Below are positions 1 to 6,280 of a DNA stretch of 21,138 bases, piece by piece (position 1 is the stretch's first letter; every line of letters begins with the position of its first letter). The translations under genes and the position numbers were made by a program. Location: contig CAMDKJ010000009.1 of NCBI GenBank assembly GCA_945900705.1, forward strand, positions 1 through 21,138, read 5' to 3'. This stretch comes from Bifidobacterium breve (GTDB lineage Bacteria > Actinomycetota > Actinomycetes > S36-B12). Under the pieces are notes generated by a model. That model ran no database searches and was not told where the DNA came from. It worked only from the letters and a program-made list of their open reading frames with translations.

Positions 1-2
1 CC

Positions 3-74
3 TTCACCGGTAGTGACATTGCCACGCTATTCCCAACGCACGATGAGTTGGCAGCGGCGGCGGCGCGTGCCTGA
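3..74 (+). CDS. C-terminal end of an upstream gene (partial), possibly a PfkB-type sugar/nucleoside kinase
   Basis: An open frame enters from the left edge and stops at TGA 72-74. About 23 residues are visible, ending LFPTHDELAAAAARA. The stop lies inside the 8-base overlap with the GTG start of the cytidine deaminase at 67, the same junction style used further down this operon, so this is likely the tail of a real co-transcribed gene. The ending resembles the C-terminal tails of PfkB/ribokinase-family kinases (a proline-threonine turn followed by an acidic, Ala-rich helix), but this is weak evidence from a short peptide. The identity should be treated as open. Confidence 0.5.
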   Translation, partial: FTGSDIATLFPTHDELAAAAARA

Positions 75-477
75 CATTGACGAGCCTAGGTGGGAGCAAC
101 TAAGGCAGGCCGCACGTGCCGCTCGTGAGTTGGCTTATGCCCCTTACTCACGGCACCCGGTGGGTGCGGCCGCTCTGGTCGATGACGGCCGAGTCGTCAG
201 TGGCAGCAATGTGGAAAACGCCTCCCTCGGCGTGACCCTGTGCGCAGAGTGCTCCTTACTCGGTGATCTCGTGCGCACGGGTGGGCCGGGCAACCGCGGC
301 CGCCTGGTCGCTTTGGCATGTGTGGGTCCGAACCCAGGTGCGCTCCTGCCCTGCGGCCGGTGCCGTCAACTGCTCTTCGAGCACGGTGGCGCGGATCTGC
401 TCATCGATCGGGACGGGGGGCCGGTACCCCTGTCCTTCCTGCTGCCCGACGGCTTCGGCCCGGATCAACTGCCATGA
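67..477 (+). CDS. cdd: Cytidine deaminase
   Basis: Zinc-dependent cytosolic deaminase converting cytidine and deoxycytidine to uridine and deoxyuridine (pyrimidine salvage). At 136 residues it has the usual length of the small homotetrameric family. Visible signatures are NVEN at residues 48-51 (ribose binding), CAE at 59-61 (zinc Cys59, proton-shuttling Glu61), PCGRCRQ at 95-101 (zinc Cys96 and Cys99), and the closing LPDGFGPDQL. The frame stays open to the left edge, so a longer start (GTG at 13) is possible. GTG 67 is preferred because it gives the normal N-terminus and overlaps the upstream stop by 8 bases. The stop TGA (475-477) overlaps the ATG of the next gene, implying translational coupling within a salvage operon. 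Confidence 0.93.
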   Translation: MPDIDEPRWEQLRQAARAARELAYAPYSRHPVGAAALVDDGRVVSGSNVENASLGVTLCAECSLLGDLVRTGGPGNRGRLVALACVGPNPGALLPCGRCRQLLFEHGGADLLIDRDGGPVPLSFLLPDGFGPDQLP

Positions 478-1214
478 GTGCACTCGGAATAATCGCGGGC
501 ACTGGTTTCTACTCACTCGATGCCCTGGACTCACCTCGCCAGTTTGATATCACAACACCGTTTGGATCGGCCCGCGTCAACGTCGGTGGACTGCACGGAC
601 GTGAGACAGTCTTCTTAACCCGGCACGGCTCGGACCACTCGGTACCACCGCACCTGATCAACTATCGGGCCAATATTTCGGCGCTCCTGCAGGTGGGTGT
701 TACGGAGGTGCTCGCGGTCAACGTGGTGGGCGGAATCGGACTGGGCTCAGGCGCCCTTGCGGTAGTCGACGACTTCCTTGACTTCACCAAGGCGCGGCCG
801 GTGACCTTCTTCGACGGCACCACACCCGAGGGCGTCCAGCACGCCGACATGACGCAGCCTTATGACGAGCGACTGCGTTCCACCCTCCTCGCCGCCGCGC
901 ACACCCTTGGCATTGCGGTGGAGCCAACAGGTGTCTACGCGGCTTTTGAGGGTCCGCGCTTCGAGACCCGTGCCGAGATCCGCATGGCTCAGCTGCTAGG
1001 CGCGACCGTGGTGGGCATGACAGGTGTGCCAGAGGTGGTGCTTGCTAAGGAGAAGAACCTGCCGTATTCATCGCTCTGCTTGGTGGCCAACCCGGCCGCC
1101 GGGTTTGGCCCGGAGATCGCGATTGCAGATGTCATGGCAGTCGTAGCGCAGGGGGCTCAGGTGGTTGGCCGGATCATCGTGGAGTCTGCGCGGAGGCTCG
1201 CGAATGCGGGCTGA
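474..1214 (+). CDS. mtnP: S-methyl-5'-thioinosine (or thioadenosine) phosphorylase, PNP/MTAP family
   Basis: Phosphorolyses a 5'-substituted purine nucleoside to free base plus 5-substituted ribose-1-phosphate. The protein has 246 residues from the ATG that overlaps the cdd stop. Family motifs are GTG at 9-11 and RHG at 50-52 (phosphate binding), NYRAN at 63-67, EGPRFETRAEIR at 159-170, and MTGVPEVVLAKE at 182-193. Where MTAP enzymes carry aspartates that read the 6-amino group of adenine, this protein has ANPAAG (205-210). That asparagine-containing form is what I recall from bacterial methylthioinosine phosphorylase and from 6-oxopurine PNPs. Together with the deaminase gene directly downstream, this favours an inosine-type substrate (inference). 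It overlaps mtaD by 11 bases. An upstream in-frame start at 318 is rejected because it lies inside cdd and adds non-family sequence. Confidence 0.88.
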   Translation: MSALGIIAGTGFYSLDALDSPRQFDITTPFGSARVNVGGLHGRETVFLTRHGSDHSVPPHLINYRANISALLQVGVTEVLAVNVVGGIGLGSGALAVVDDFLDFTKARPVTFFDGTTPEGVQHADMTQPYDERLRSTLLAAAHTLGIAVEPTGVYAAFEGPRFETRAEIRMAQLLGATVVGMTGVPEVVLAKEKNLPYSSLCLVANPAAGFGPEIAIADVMAVVAQGAQVVGRIIVESARRLANAG

Positions 1215-2511
1215 CCTCATCTTCGAAGCCGCCCGCTATGTCGTCGTCTGCGATGACGCCTCGACGGTACTGGCCGATGCATCCGTGGCAGTGTCGAATG
1301 GGCGCATCGTTGCGGTGGGGCCCGCGGAACAACTCAGGCTGGAAGTTGCTGCCGACGAGGTCATTGATGCTCGTGGTCACTTAATCATCCCCGGACTCAT
1401 CAACTTACACACGCACCTGCCGATGACGTTGCTGCGCGGTGTGGCCGAGAATGTCGATCTCCAGGGATTCCTCGAGATCGTTTGGGCCGAAGAAGCCCGG
1501 GTAATGGATCCAGCTGGCGTTGAACTCGGTGCTCGCCTCGGGGCCGTTGAAGCCTTACTGGGCGGAACCACCACGGCACTTGACATGTACTTCCACCCAT
1601 CGGCTGCGCATCGTGGCGCTGTTGCTGCCGGGCTTCGGCACGTGATCGGCCCCGTATTCTTCTCCTTCCCCGGCCCCGATGGCCTTTCTTGGGAGCAGCG
1701 GATGGACTTAGCTCGCCGCTGGCCGCAAGAGGTAGCCGAGATCGGTGGCCCTTATGTTCCCATTGCCTACATGCCGCACGCTCCTTTCACCGTGGAGATT
1801 GAGCACCTAGCGCAGATAGCCGAGCTGGCCCGGGAGACTAACGGCATCATCACAACCCACACCTCCGAGAATGACTCGGAGAACCAGGCCACGATTGCGT
1901 CCCGCGGAATGCGTCCGGTGCGCTGCTTGGCGACAAGTGGCGTGCTCGAACTCTCTCCAATATTGGCACACGGTGTTCGTTTGGATGTGGACGATCGACG
2001 AAATGTGGCGGGTGCGGGAGCAAGCGTTGCACACTGCCCGGGCTCAAACCTGAAGTTGGCTAGCGGCGCAGCTGACATCGTTAGTTATCGATCGGACGGT
2101 ATTCGGGTGGGGTTGGGTACGGACGGCTGCTCATCCAGCAATGACCTTGACATGTTCGCCGTGATGCGGTTGGCCGCAAACCTCGCCCGTCTAGTTCACC
2201 AAGATCCGGCAGCGATCTGTGCCGCCGACATCGTTCGCATGGCGACCCTTGAAGGTGCTCGATCCCTGGGAATGGCTGATCGCCTCGGATCCATTGAGGT
2301 TGGCAAAGAGGCCGACCTCGCGGTGCTCGACACTCGTGCTCCGCACCTGACCCCACTTCATGACCCACATACGGCCCTAGTCTTTGCGGCGGGACGTTCA
2401 GATGTGCGATACGTAATGGTGGCCGGTGCACTTGTTGTGCGAGATCGTCAGTCCGTCCTAATCGATGTGCCGGAACTTTTAGCGCAGGCGAATGCTCGGG
2501 TTGGGTCCTAA
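1204..2511 (+). CDS. mtaD: 5'-methylthioadenosine/S-adenosylhomocysteine deaminase family amidohydrolase
   Basis: Metal-dependent amidohydrolase of 435 residues that deaminates an adenosine derivative (MTA, SAH, 5'-deoxyadenosine or adenosine) to the inosine form. The metal and catalytic set is complete: HTH at 69-71, His192 in MPHAPF, His219 and Glu222 in THTSE, His256 in AHG, and Asp307 in GTDG. SNLKLASG (281-288) and TLLRG (75-79) are typical of the MtaD/TrzN-like branch. The C-terminal composite beta-sandwich ends with the usual GSIEVGKEADLAVLD block near residue 370. ATG 1204 is chosen because it gives the normal N-terminal beta-strand and an 11-base overlap with the phosphorylase; an earlier in-frame start at 1165 lies wholly inside that gene. 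The exact substrate (MTA versus 5'-deoxyadenosine, SAH or even 8-oxoguanine) cannot be fixed from sequence alone. Confidence 0.88.
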   Translation: MRADLIFEAARYVVVCDDASTVLADASVAVSNGRIVAVGPAEQLRLEVAADEVIDARGHLIIPGLINLHTHLPMTLLRGVAENVDLQGFLEIVWAEEARVMDPAGVELGARLGAVEALLGGTTTALDMYFHPSAAHRGAVAAGLRHVIGPVFFSFPGPDGLSWEQRMDLARRWPQEVAEIGGPYVPIAYMPHAPFTVEIEHLAQIAELARETNGIITTHTSENDSENQATIASRGMRPVRCLATSGVLELSPILAHGVRLDVDDRRNVAGAGASVAHCPGSNLKLASGAADIVSYRSDGIRVGLGTDGCSSSNDLDMFAVMRLAANLARLVHQDPAAICAADIVRMATLEGARSLGMADRLGSIEVGKEADLAVLDTRAPHLTPLHDPHTALVFAAGRSDVRYVMVAGALVVRDRQSVLIDVPELLAQANARVGS

Positions 2512-2963
2512 TGGCTAACTTGGGCGACCTGACGGCGGCGCAGGTCATTGATCGGCTAGGTCTTGAGTACCTCAACGGTGAGGGAGTCTGGATAAAATTA
2601 ATTTGGCGCAGTAATGCTGGTAATGCCATTTTTGCAATGCTGACCCGAGACGACTACTCCGCCCTGCACCGGCTAATGGAAGACGAACTATGGACCCATG
2701 TAGCCGGCTCTTCGATCGAGATGTTGCTCCTGCACCCCGGTGGCCGAAGCGAGACCACCCGCATCGGACCCGGGCTGGACGACTCGGCCTACGCCTTGGT
2801 GCCGGCCGGCTCTTGGCAGGGGTCGAGCACCGGAGGGGACTGGGCCCTGGTGACGTGCGCTCTGGCGCCGCCCTTTTCGGGCCTCGAACTGGCGGACGGG
2901 TCCACGGATCTGACTGCTTGGCAACACTCAGCAGCACGGATTAGCGAGTTGATCCGTGGCTGA
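2511..2963 (+). CDS. DUF985 (Cupin_5) family protein
   Basis: A 150-residue cupin. The DUF985 layout is visible: an N-terminal helix ending in a LGLEYLNGEG-like segment (17-25), R33S34, then SALHRLMEDELW at 50-61 with His53 and Glu58, LLLLHPGG at 71-78 on the barrel, VPAGSWQ at 97-103 and a closing VTCALAPPFSGLEL near 114-127. DUF985 proteins are RmlC-like single-domain cupins, often annotated as putative sugar epimerases, without a settled reaction. The gene overlaps mtaD at TAATG by one base and the following dehydrogenase by 8 bases, so it belongs to the salvage operon. A role on the sugar product of nucleoside phosphorolysis is possible but is inference only. Confidence 0.85.
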   Translation: MANLGDLTAAQVIDRLGLEYLNGEGVWIKLIWRSNAGNAIFAMLTRDDYSALHRLMEDELWTHVAGSSIEMLLLHPGGRSETTRIGPGLDDSAYALVPAGSWQGSSTGGDWALVTCALAPPFSGLELADGSTDLTAWQHSAARISELIRG

Positions 2964-3738
2964 GACGGGACTGCTGGCGGGTCGGCGGGCGCTGGTGACC
3001 GGTGCCACCGCAGGTCTGGGTCGAGTCATTGCCGAGGCAATCGCCGGAGCCGGAGCCGAAGTCGCAGTCCACGGCCGTAACCGGTCGAGGGCGGACGAAG
3101 TGGTGCGGGGCATCGGCGAACGCGGTGGTTCTGCCCATCCCGTGGTAGGTGATCTGGCAACCGGACCTGAAGGCCTAGCGGCAATTCACCTTGCGGCGCG
3201 GTCGGCTCTTGGGTCCGTGGACATTCTTGTGAATAGCGCGGCCGACCAGCGCCTAGCTTTATTGGGCGAGGCTGGTTGGGACACTTGGCGTGAAATCATT
3301 GAGGTGAACCTCCTCGCCGCTGTCGAGCTGACACGACTGGTGTGTGCGGGGGCAGCAGACCTCGAACGCGTAAGTGTGGTCAACGTGACATCGGTGGAAG
3401 CCCGGGCGCCCTTTCCGGGCCATGCGGCCTACGCTGCGTCCAAAGCGGGCCTGCAGTCATTCACGGTGTCCGCGGCGAAGGAGTGGGCTCCGGCGCGAGT
3501 CAACGCGGTGGCTCCGGGACTGACCGATCGGCCCGGGCTGTCGCAGGACTGGCCCCAGGGCTGGTCATTCTGGGCGGCATCAGCGCCGCTGCAGCGCCCG
3601 GTCAGACCGGAGGAAGTGGCGGCTGCGGTGGTGTTCCTGGTAAGCCCACTCGCATCAGGAATCACAGGAGTCACATTACCCGTGGATGCCGGCTGGAGTT
3701 CATCAGCTCGCACTCCGTGGCACCAGCACGACGAGTGA
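2956..3738 (+). CDS. Short-chain dehydrogenase/reductase (SDR), substrate unknown
   Basis: Classical SDR of 260 residues, soluble, using a nicotinamide cofactor. The Rossmann glycine motif TGATAGLG is at 15-22. NSAA at 93-96 replaces the usual NNAG. Asn118 is in EVNLL, and the catalytic Ser146, Tyr159 and Lys163 have the canonical 13-residue Ser-Tyr spacing (YAASK). Arg41 after strand beta2 suggests NADP(H) preference. The family C-terminal pattern GITGVTLPVDAGW is at 235-247. The tail is short and polar, ending TPWHQHDE. GTG 2956 overlaps the cupin stop by 8 bases, mirroring the cdd junction. It is the last gene of the operon. Substrate cannot be named; position suggests a sugar or alcohol derived from salvaged nucleosides. 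Confidence 0.86.
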   Translation: MAETGLLAGRRALVTGATAGLGRVIAEAIAGAGAEVAVHGRNRSRADEVVRGIGERGGSAHPVVGDLATGPEGLAAIHLAARSALGSVDILVNSAADQRLALLGEAGWDTWREIIEVNLLAAVELTRLVCAGAADLERVSVVNVTSVEARAPFPGHAAYAASKAGLQSFTVSAAKEWAPARVNAVAPGLTDRPGLSQDWPQGWSFWAASAPLQRPVRPEEVAAAVVFLVSPLASGITGVTLPVDAGWSSSARTPWHQHDE

Positions 3739-3739
3739 G

Positions 3740-3759
3740 CTGCGGACCGGTCGCCGCAG
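3740..3759 (+). terminator. Possible GC-rich terminator hairpin after the SDR gene
   Basis: CTGCGG (3740-3745) and CCGCAG (3754-3759) form a 6-bp stem with an 8-nt loop directly after the SDR stop codon. No T-run follows, so this is at best a non-canonical hairpin. It would separate the salvage operon from the transporter operon. Confidence 0.3.
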
Positions 3760-3774
3760 GTGCTGGGTAACGCG

Positions 3775-3797
3775 ATCACATTAGGTAACAATGTGAT
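3775..3797. promoter_or_regulatory. Inverted repeat, candidate operator upstream of the nucleoside importer
   Basis: Perfect 8-bp arms ATCACATT and AATGTGAT are separated by 7 nt. The element lies about 110 bases before the lipoprotein start and just upstream of the best -35/-10 candidate. Arm length and spacing suit a dimeric helix-turn-helix regulator. The half-sites are in the opposite order to a CRP/GlxR site (TGTGA-N6-TCACA), so that family is not the obvious match. The regulator is unknown. Confidence 0.45.
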
Positions 3798-3820
3798 GTA
3801 CTCCCATCAAGTGTTCGGCA

Positions 3821-3849
3821 TTGCCCCATTGCCTCCAATAGTCTGTAGT
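3821..3849 (+). promoter_or_regulatory. Candidate sigma70-type promoter for the BMP lipoprotein gene
   Basis: TTGCCC (3821-3826) and TGTAGT (3844-3849) are separated by 17 nt, each matching consensus at four of six bases. Transcription would start near 3856, leaving a leader of about 50 nt with a good ribosome site. It is the only reasonable pair seen in this 168-base intergenic stretch, but it was found by eye. Confidence 0.35.
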
Positions 3850-3893
3850 CACGTTTAATTCGCCATACACTCAGCCTGAACACCATCACCAAC

Positions 3894-3900
3894 GAAAGGG
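3894..3900 (+). promoter_or_regulatory. Ribosome binding site that decides the lipoprotein start
   Basis: GAAAGGG ends directly against an in-frame ATG at 3901 (zero spacing) but lies 6 nt before a second in-frame ATG at 3907. The normal spacing favours 3907 as the true start. Confidence 0.6.
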
Positions 3901-3906
3901 ATGTCA

Positions 3907-5049
3907 ATGCATCGCAAAATTCTGGCTGCGGGAATAGTCGCAGTCGCGCTTGTACTAACTAGCTGCTCCAGCAGCACCCAAGAGGCAGCACCTGAGCCCG
4001 CTGCTGCTGCCTCCGAGGCAGCACCTGAGCCCGCCGCACCTGCCTCCGAGGCAGCACCTTCGGAGCCCGCAGCTTCCACCACGATGGATGACAGCGACTG
4101 CGCTGCTCCTGAGAACATCTGCGTGGGGCTCGTTACCGACACCGGCAAGGTGGATGACAAATCCTTCAATCAGGCTGCTTGGGAGGGCGCGCAACTAGGG
4201 GCGCAGGCGGTTGGCGCGTTCAGCAAGTACATCGAGACGACCGATCCGAAGGACTACGCGAACAACATCGCACAGTTCGCTGGCAAGAACTACGACGTAA
4301 TCGTGACCGTAGGGTTCCTCATGGGAGAGGCCACTGTGAATGCTGCCGCAGAGTTTCCCAACGTGAAATTCATCGGCGTGGACCAGTTCCAAGGTGAGCC
4401 GATCGACAATCTAGCCGGGTTGGTCTTCGATGAGAGCAAGGCCGGCTACGCCGTTGGCTACCTAGCAGGTCTGATGACCAAGACCAACAAGATCGGTAGC
4501 GCACTCGGTACTGACACCGTGCCTCCGGTCAAGCTATTCGGTGAGGGCTACAAGGCGGGGGCACTAGCGGCCAACCCGGACGTTAAGGTCACGCTGCTCT
4601 ACCACGAGCCCAACAACGCCTTCGGAGATCCGGAATGGGGCGCTGCGGAGGCCCGCAAGCAGCTTGATCAGGGCGCGGACATTATCTTCGCCGCGGGTGG
4701 TGCCACCGGCAACGGCGGACTGATTGAGGTCGCCAAGGATCCAGGCGCAGGCAAGACCGTGTTCTGCATCGGTGTCGACATCGACCAGTACAACACGGTC
4801 CCGCAAGCAGCGAAGTGCCTGTTGACCTCGGCTGAGAAGAAGTTGGTCTCGGGCACCGAGACACTCGTTGTGGCTGCTGCTGGGGGAACCATGACGCCCG
4901 GTAACAACTTCGGCCCGACCGGCATCGCGGCCTACCACGACACCGAAGGTGCCGTGCCGGACGACGTGAAGGCAAAGGTCCTGGAAGTTCTCGCGGGCCT
5001 TGAGGATGGCACGATCGACACTGGTTGCCCAGCTTGCTTGGACAACTAG
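3907..5049 (+). CDS. BMP/PnrA-family nucleoside-binding lipoprotein of an ABC importer
   Basis: Extracytoplasmic substrate-binding lipoprotein of 380 residues. The signal peptide is at 1-19 with a lipobox ending LTSC (lipid Cys20). An Ala/Pro/Glu/Ser linker at 26-57 is built from 11-residue repeats. The mature domain opens with CVGLVTDTGKVDDKSFNQ (72-89), the BMP-family hallmark whose Asp, Phe and Asn contact nucleosides in PnrA. Further BMP features are GFLMGE (136-141), GVDQFQ (157-162), and AAGGATGNGGL (262-272). Six further cysteines (65, 72, 287, 304, 374, 377) could form disulfides outside the cell. The ATG at 3907 is preferred over 3901 on ribosome-site spacing. The permease and ATPase genes follow, so the protein delivers purine or pyrimidine nucleosides to them. 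Exact specificity is not readable. Confidence 0.92.
   Translation: MHRKILAAGIVAVALVLTSCSSSTQEAAPEPAAAASEAAPEPAAPASEAAPSEPAASTTMDDSDCAAPENICVGLVTDTGKVDDKSFNQAAWEGAQLGAQAVGAFSKYIETTDPKDYANNIAQFAGKNYDVIVTVGFLMGEATVNAAAEFPNVKFIGVDQFQGEPIDNLAGLVFDESKAGYAVGYLAGLMTKTNKIGSALGTDTVPPVKLFGEGYKAGALAANPDVKVTLLYHEPNNAFGDPEWGAAEARKQLDQGADIIFAAGGATGNGGLIEVAKDPGAGKTVFCIGVDIDQYNTVPQAAKCLLTSAEKKLVSGTETLVVAAAGGTMTPGNNFGPTGIAAYHDTEGAVPDDVKAKVLEVLAGLEDGTIDTGCPACLDN
3982..4077 (+). repeat. 33-bp tandem repeat encoding an 11-residue linker repeat
   Basis: Two near-identical 33-bp units (3982-4014 and 4015-4047) and a third diverged unit (4048-4077) encode EAAPEPAAAAS, EAAPEPAAPAS and EAAPSEPAAS. They sit just after the lipidated cysteine and form a flexible tether between membrane anchor and binding domain. 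Copy number may vary between strains. Confidence 0.85.
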
Positions 5050-5072
5050 CGATCTAGCGTGGCACAGCGCGA

Positions 5073-5112
5073 AGGGGTGGGAGCGGTCATCGGCCGCTCC
5101 CACCCCTCTTTT
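5073..5112 (+). terminator. Strong intrinsic terminator between lipoprotein and permease genes
   Basis: AGGGGTGGGAGCGG (5073-5086) pairs perfectly with CCGCTCCCACCCCT (5094-5107) around a 7-nt loop, a 14-bp stem, and is followed by CTTTT. It begins 23 bases after the lipoprotein stop. Because the permease and ATPase genes of the same transporter follow on the same strand, it probably works by partial read-through, giving more binding protein than membrane components. Confidence 0.88.
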
Positions 5113-5121
5113 ATAAATCTT

Positions 5122-5143
5122 ATGGCCATCAGGCCATGGCCAT
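5122..5143 (+). promoter_or_regulatory. Second hairpin immediately before the permease ribosome site
   Basis: The self-complementary octamer ATGGCCAT occurs at 5122-5129 and again at 5136-5143, able to fold as an 8-bp stem with a 6-nt loop. It ends 2 bases before the GGAAGGA ribosome site (5146-5152) of the first permease. It could block exonuclease decay, or modulate permease translation in read-through transcripts. No matching promoter was found between the terminator and the permease. Confidence 0.4.
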
Positions 5144-5161
5144 GTGGAAGGATCCAGAGCT

Positions 5162-6280
5162 ATGTCTGTGACTGATCCTGCGCAAACGGATTTGGGTTAC
5201 ACCGACCCGAATCCGATGCGGGCTGGTCGCTGGCCCCGGGTGCAGGCTGTTGCTATTCCAGTGGTGTCGGTCCTACTGGCATTCGCCATTGGTGGAATCC
5301 TTATTTGGTTGCAAGGAGTCAATCCCTTGTATGCCTACTGGGTGCTCTTCCAGAACGCCCTGGGCTCGAGCGAGGGCCTACTTCGAGTGATGGAGAAGTC
5401 CACACCGTTGATCCTCACTGGGTTGGCGGTGACGATAGGACTGAGAACCGGACTGTTCAATATCGGTGCACAGGGGCAGCTCCTCGTCGGTGCGCTCGGC
5501 GCGGCATGGGCTGGCTACAACTTTCAATTGCCCGCCCTTGTTCACATTCCGTTCGCCATTGTCTTCGGGATGCTCTGTGGTGCGGCCTGGGCGTCGATCG
5601 CCGGCGTCCTTAGGGCCTATCGCAGCGTCTCCGAAGTCATCACGACGATCATGCTGAACGCTGTGGCCATCGCTCTCGTGGACTACTTGGCGAGCCGACC
5701 CCTCAAGGAGTTGGACCAGCCCATCACGCGGACCCCACCGATTGCGGAGAGCGCGGCCTTGCCGGACTTCGGTATCGTGCCCTCAGGGTTCTTGATTGCC
5801 CTCGCCGTGGCCATCTTCTTCAGCTGGTTCCTGACTCGCACCAATCAAGGCTTCCGCTTCAACACGGTAGGCATGAATCCAAGCGCGGCGAACTATGCGG
5901 GTATCGGAGTCAAGAAGACGATCTTCCTCGCCATGGCTGTCAGCGGTGCCCTCGCAGGTATGGGAGGTGCAGTCGAAACACTGGGAATCACCGGGAGATT
6001 TGAGCCAACATTCAATGCCGGACTAGGGTTCGACGGAATCACGATTGCCCTGCTCGCGCGCGCTAATCCCATCGCGACCATTCCTGCGGCGCTCTTAGTC
6101 GGTACTCTGAGATCAGGTGCGGCGACGCTGCAGTTCGAGACCGGCATCGAACCCGAGGTGGTTGATGTCATCTTGGCGCTGACCTTGCTCTTTGTCGCGG
6201 CACCAATAGTGAGCCGCCTACTGCTCCGCAAAAAGGCTCAGAAGCGGACTAGTGCCGGTTCAGGATGGGGTGGCGCATGA
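5162..6280 (+). CDS. Nucleoside ABC transporter permease (BPD_transp_2 family, first subunit)
   Basis: Inner-membrane permease of 372 residues with about eight to ten hydrophobic segments, the first at roughly 30-50. The family hallmark GLFNIGAQGQ (97-106) is present, as is a cytoplasmic coupling stretch VSEVITTIMLN (156-166) that contacts the ATPase. It matches the YufP/NupP type that pairs with BMP lipoproteins. ATG 5162 is chosen because GGAAGGA (5146-5152) lies 9 nt upstream; an in-frame GTG at 5144 overlaps that ribosome site and is unlikely. The C-terminus is basic (LLLRKKAQKR). Its stop TGA overlaps the next start as ATGA (6277-6280), so the two permeases are translationally coupled. 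Confidence 0.92.
   Translation: MSVTDPAQTDLGYTDPNPMRAGRWPRVQAVAIPVVSVLLAFAIGGILIWLQGVNPLYAYWVLFQNALGSSEGLLRVMEKSTPLILTGLAVTIGLRTGLFNIGAQGQLLVGALGAAWAGYNFQLPALVHIPFAIVFGMLCGAAWASIAGVLRAYRSVSEVITTIMLNAVAIALVDYLASRPLKELDQPITRTPPIAESAALPDFGIVPSGFLIALAVAIFFSWFLTRTNQGFRFNTVGMNPSAANYAGIGVKKTIFLAMAVSGALAGMGGAVETLGITGRFEPTFNAGLGFDGITIALLARANPIATIPAALLVGTLRSGAATLQFETGIEPEVVDVILALTLLFVAAPIVSRLLLRKKAQKRTSAGSGWGGA

Noticed and set aside
318..473. Longer N-terminus for the phosphorylase
   Set aside because: The extra residues are cdd read in another frame; the family N-terminus begins at 474.
2081..2629. 182-residue minus-strand open frame across the end of mtaD and the start of the cupin gene
   Set aside because: It is antisense to two well-supported genes, has no recognisable domain, and its composition is that of a frame shadow.
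3982..4077. Possible CRISPR-like array
   Set aside because: The units are directly adjacent without spacers and remain in frame as a protein linker.
3855..4169. Ala/Gly/Ser-rich minus-strand frame over the lipoprotein N-terminus
   Set aside because: The low-complexity sequence is simply the antisense of the tandem linker repeat.
4564..5103. 179-residue minus-strand open frame antisense to the BMP lipoprotein
   Set aside because: It lies opposite conserved coding sequence and the terminator, with no family resemblance.
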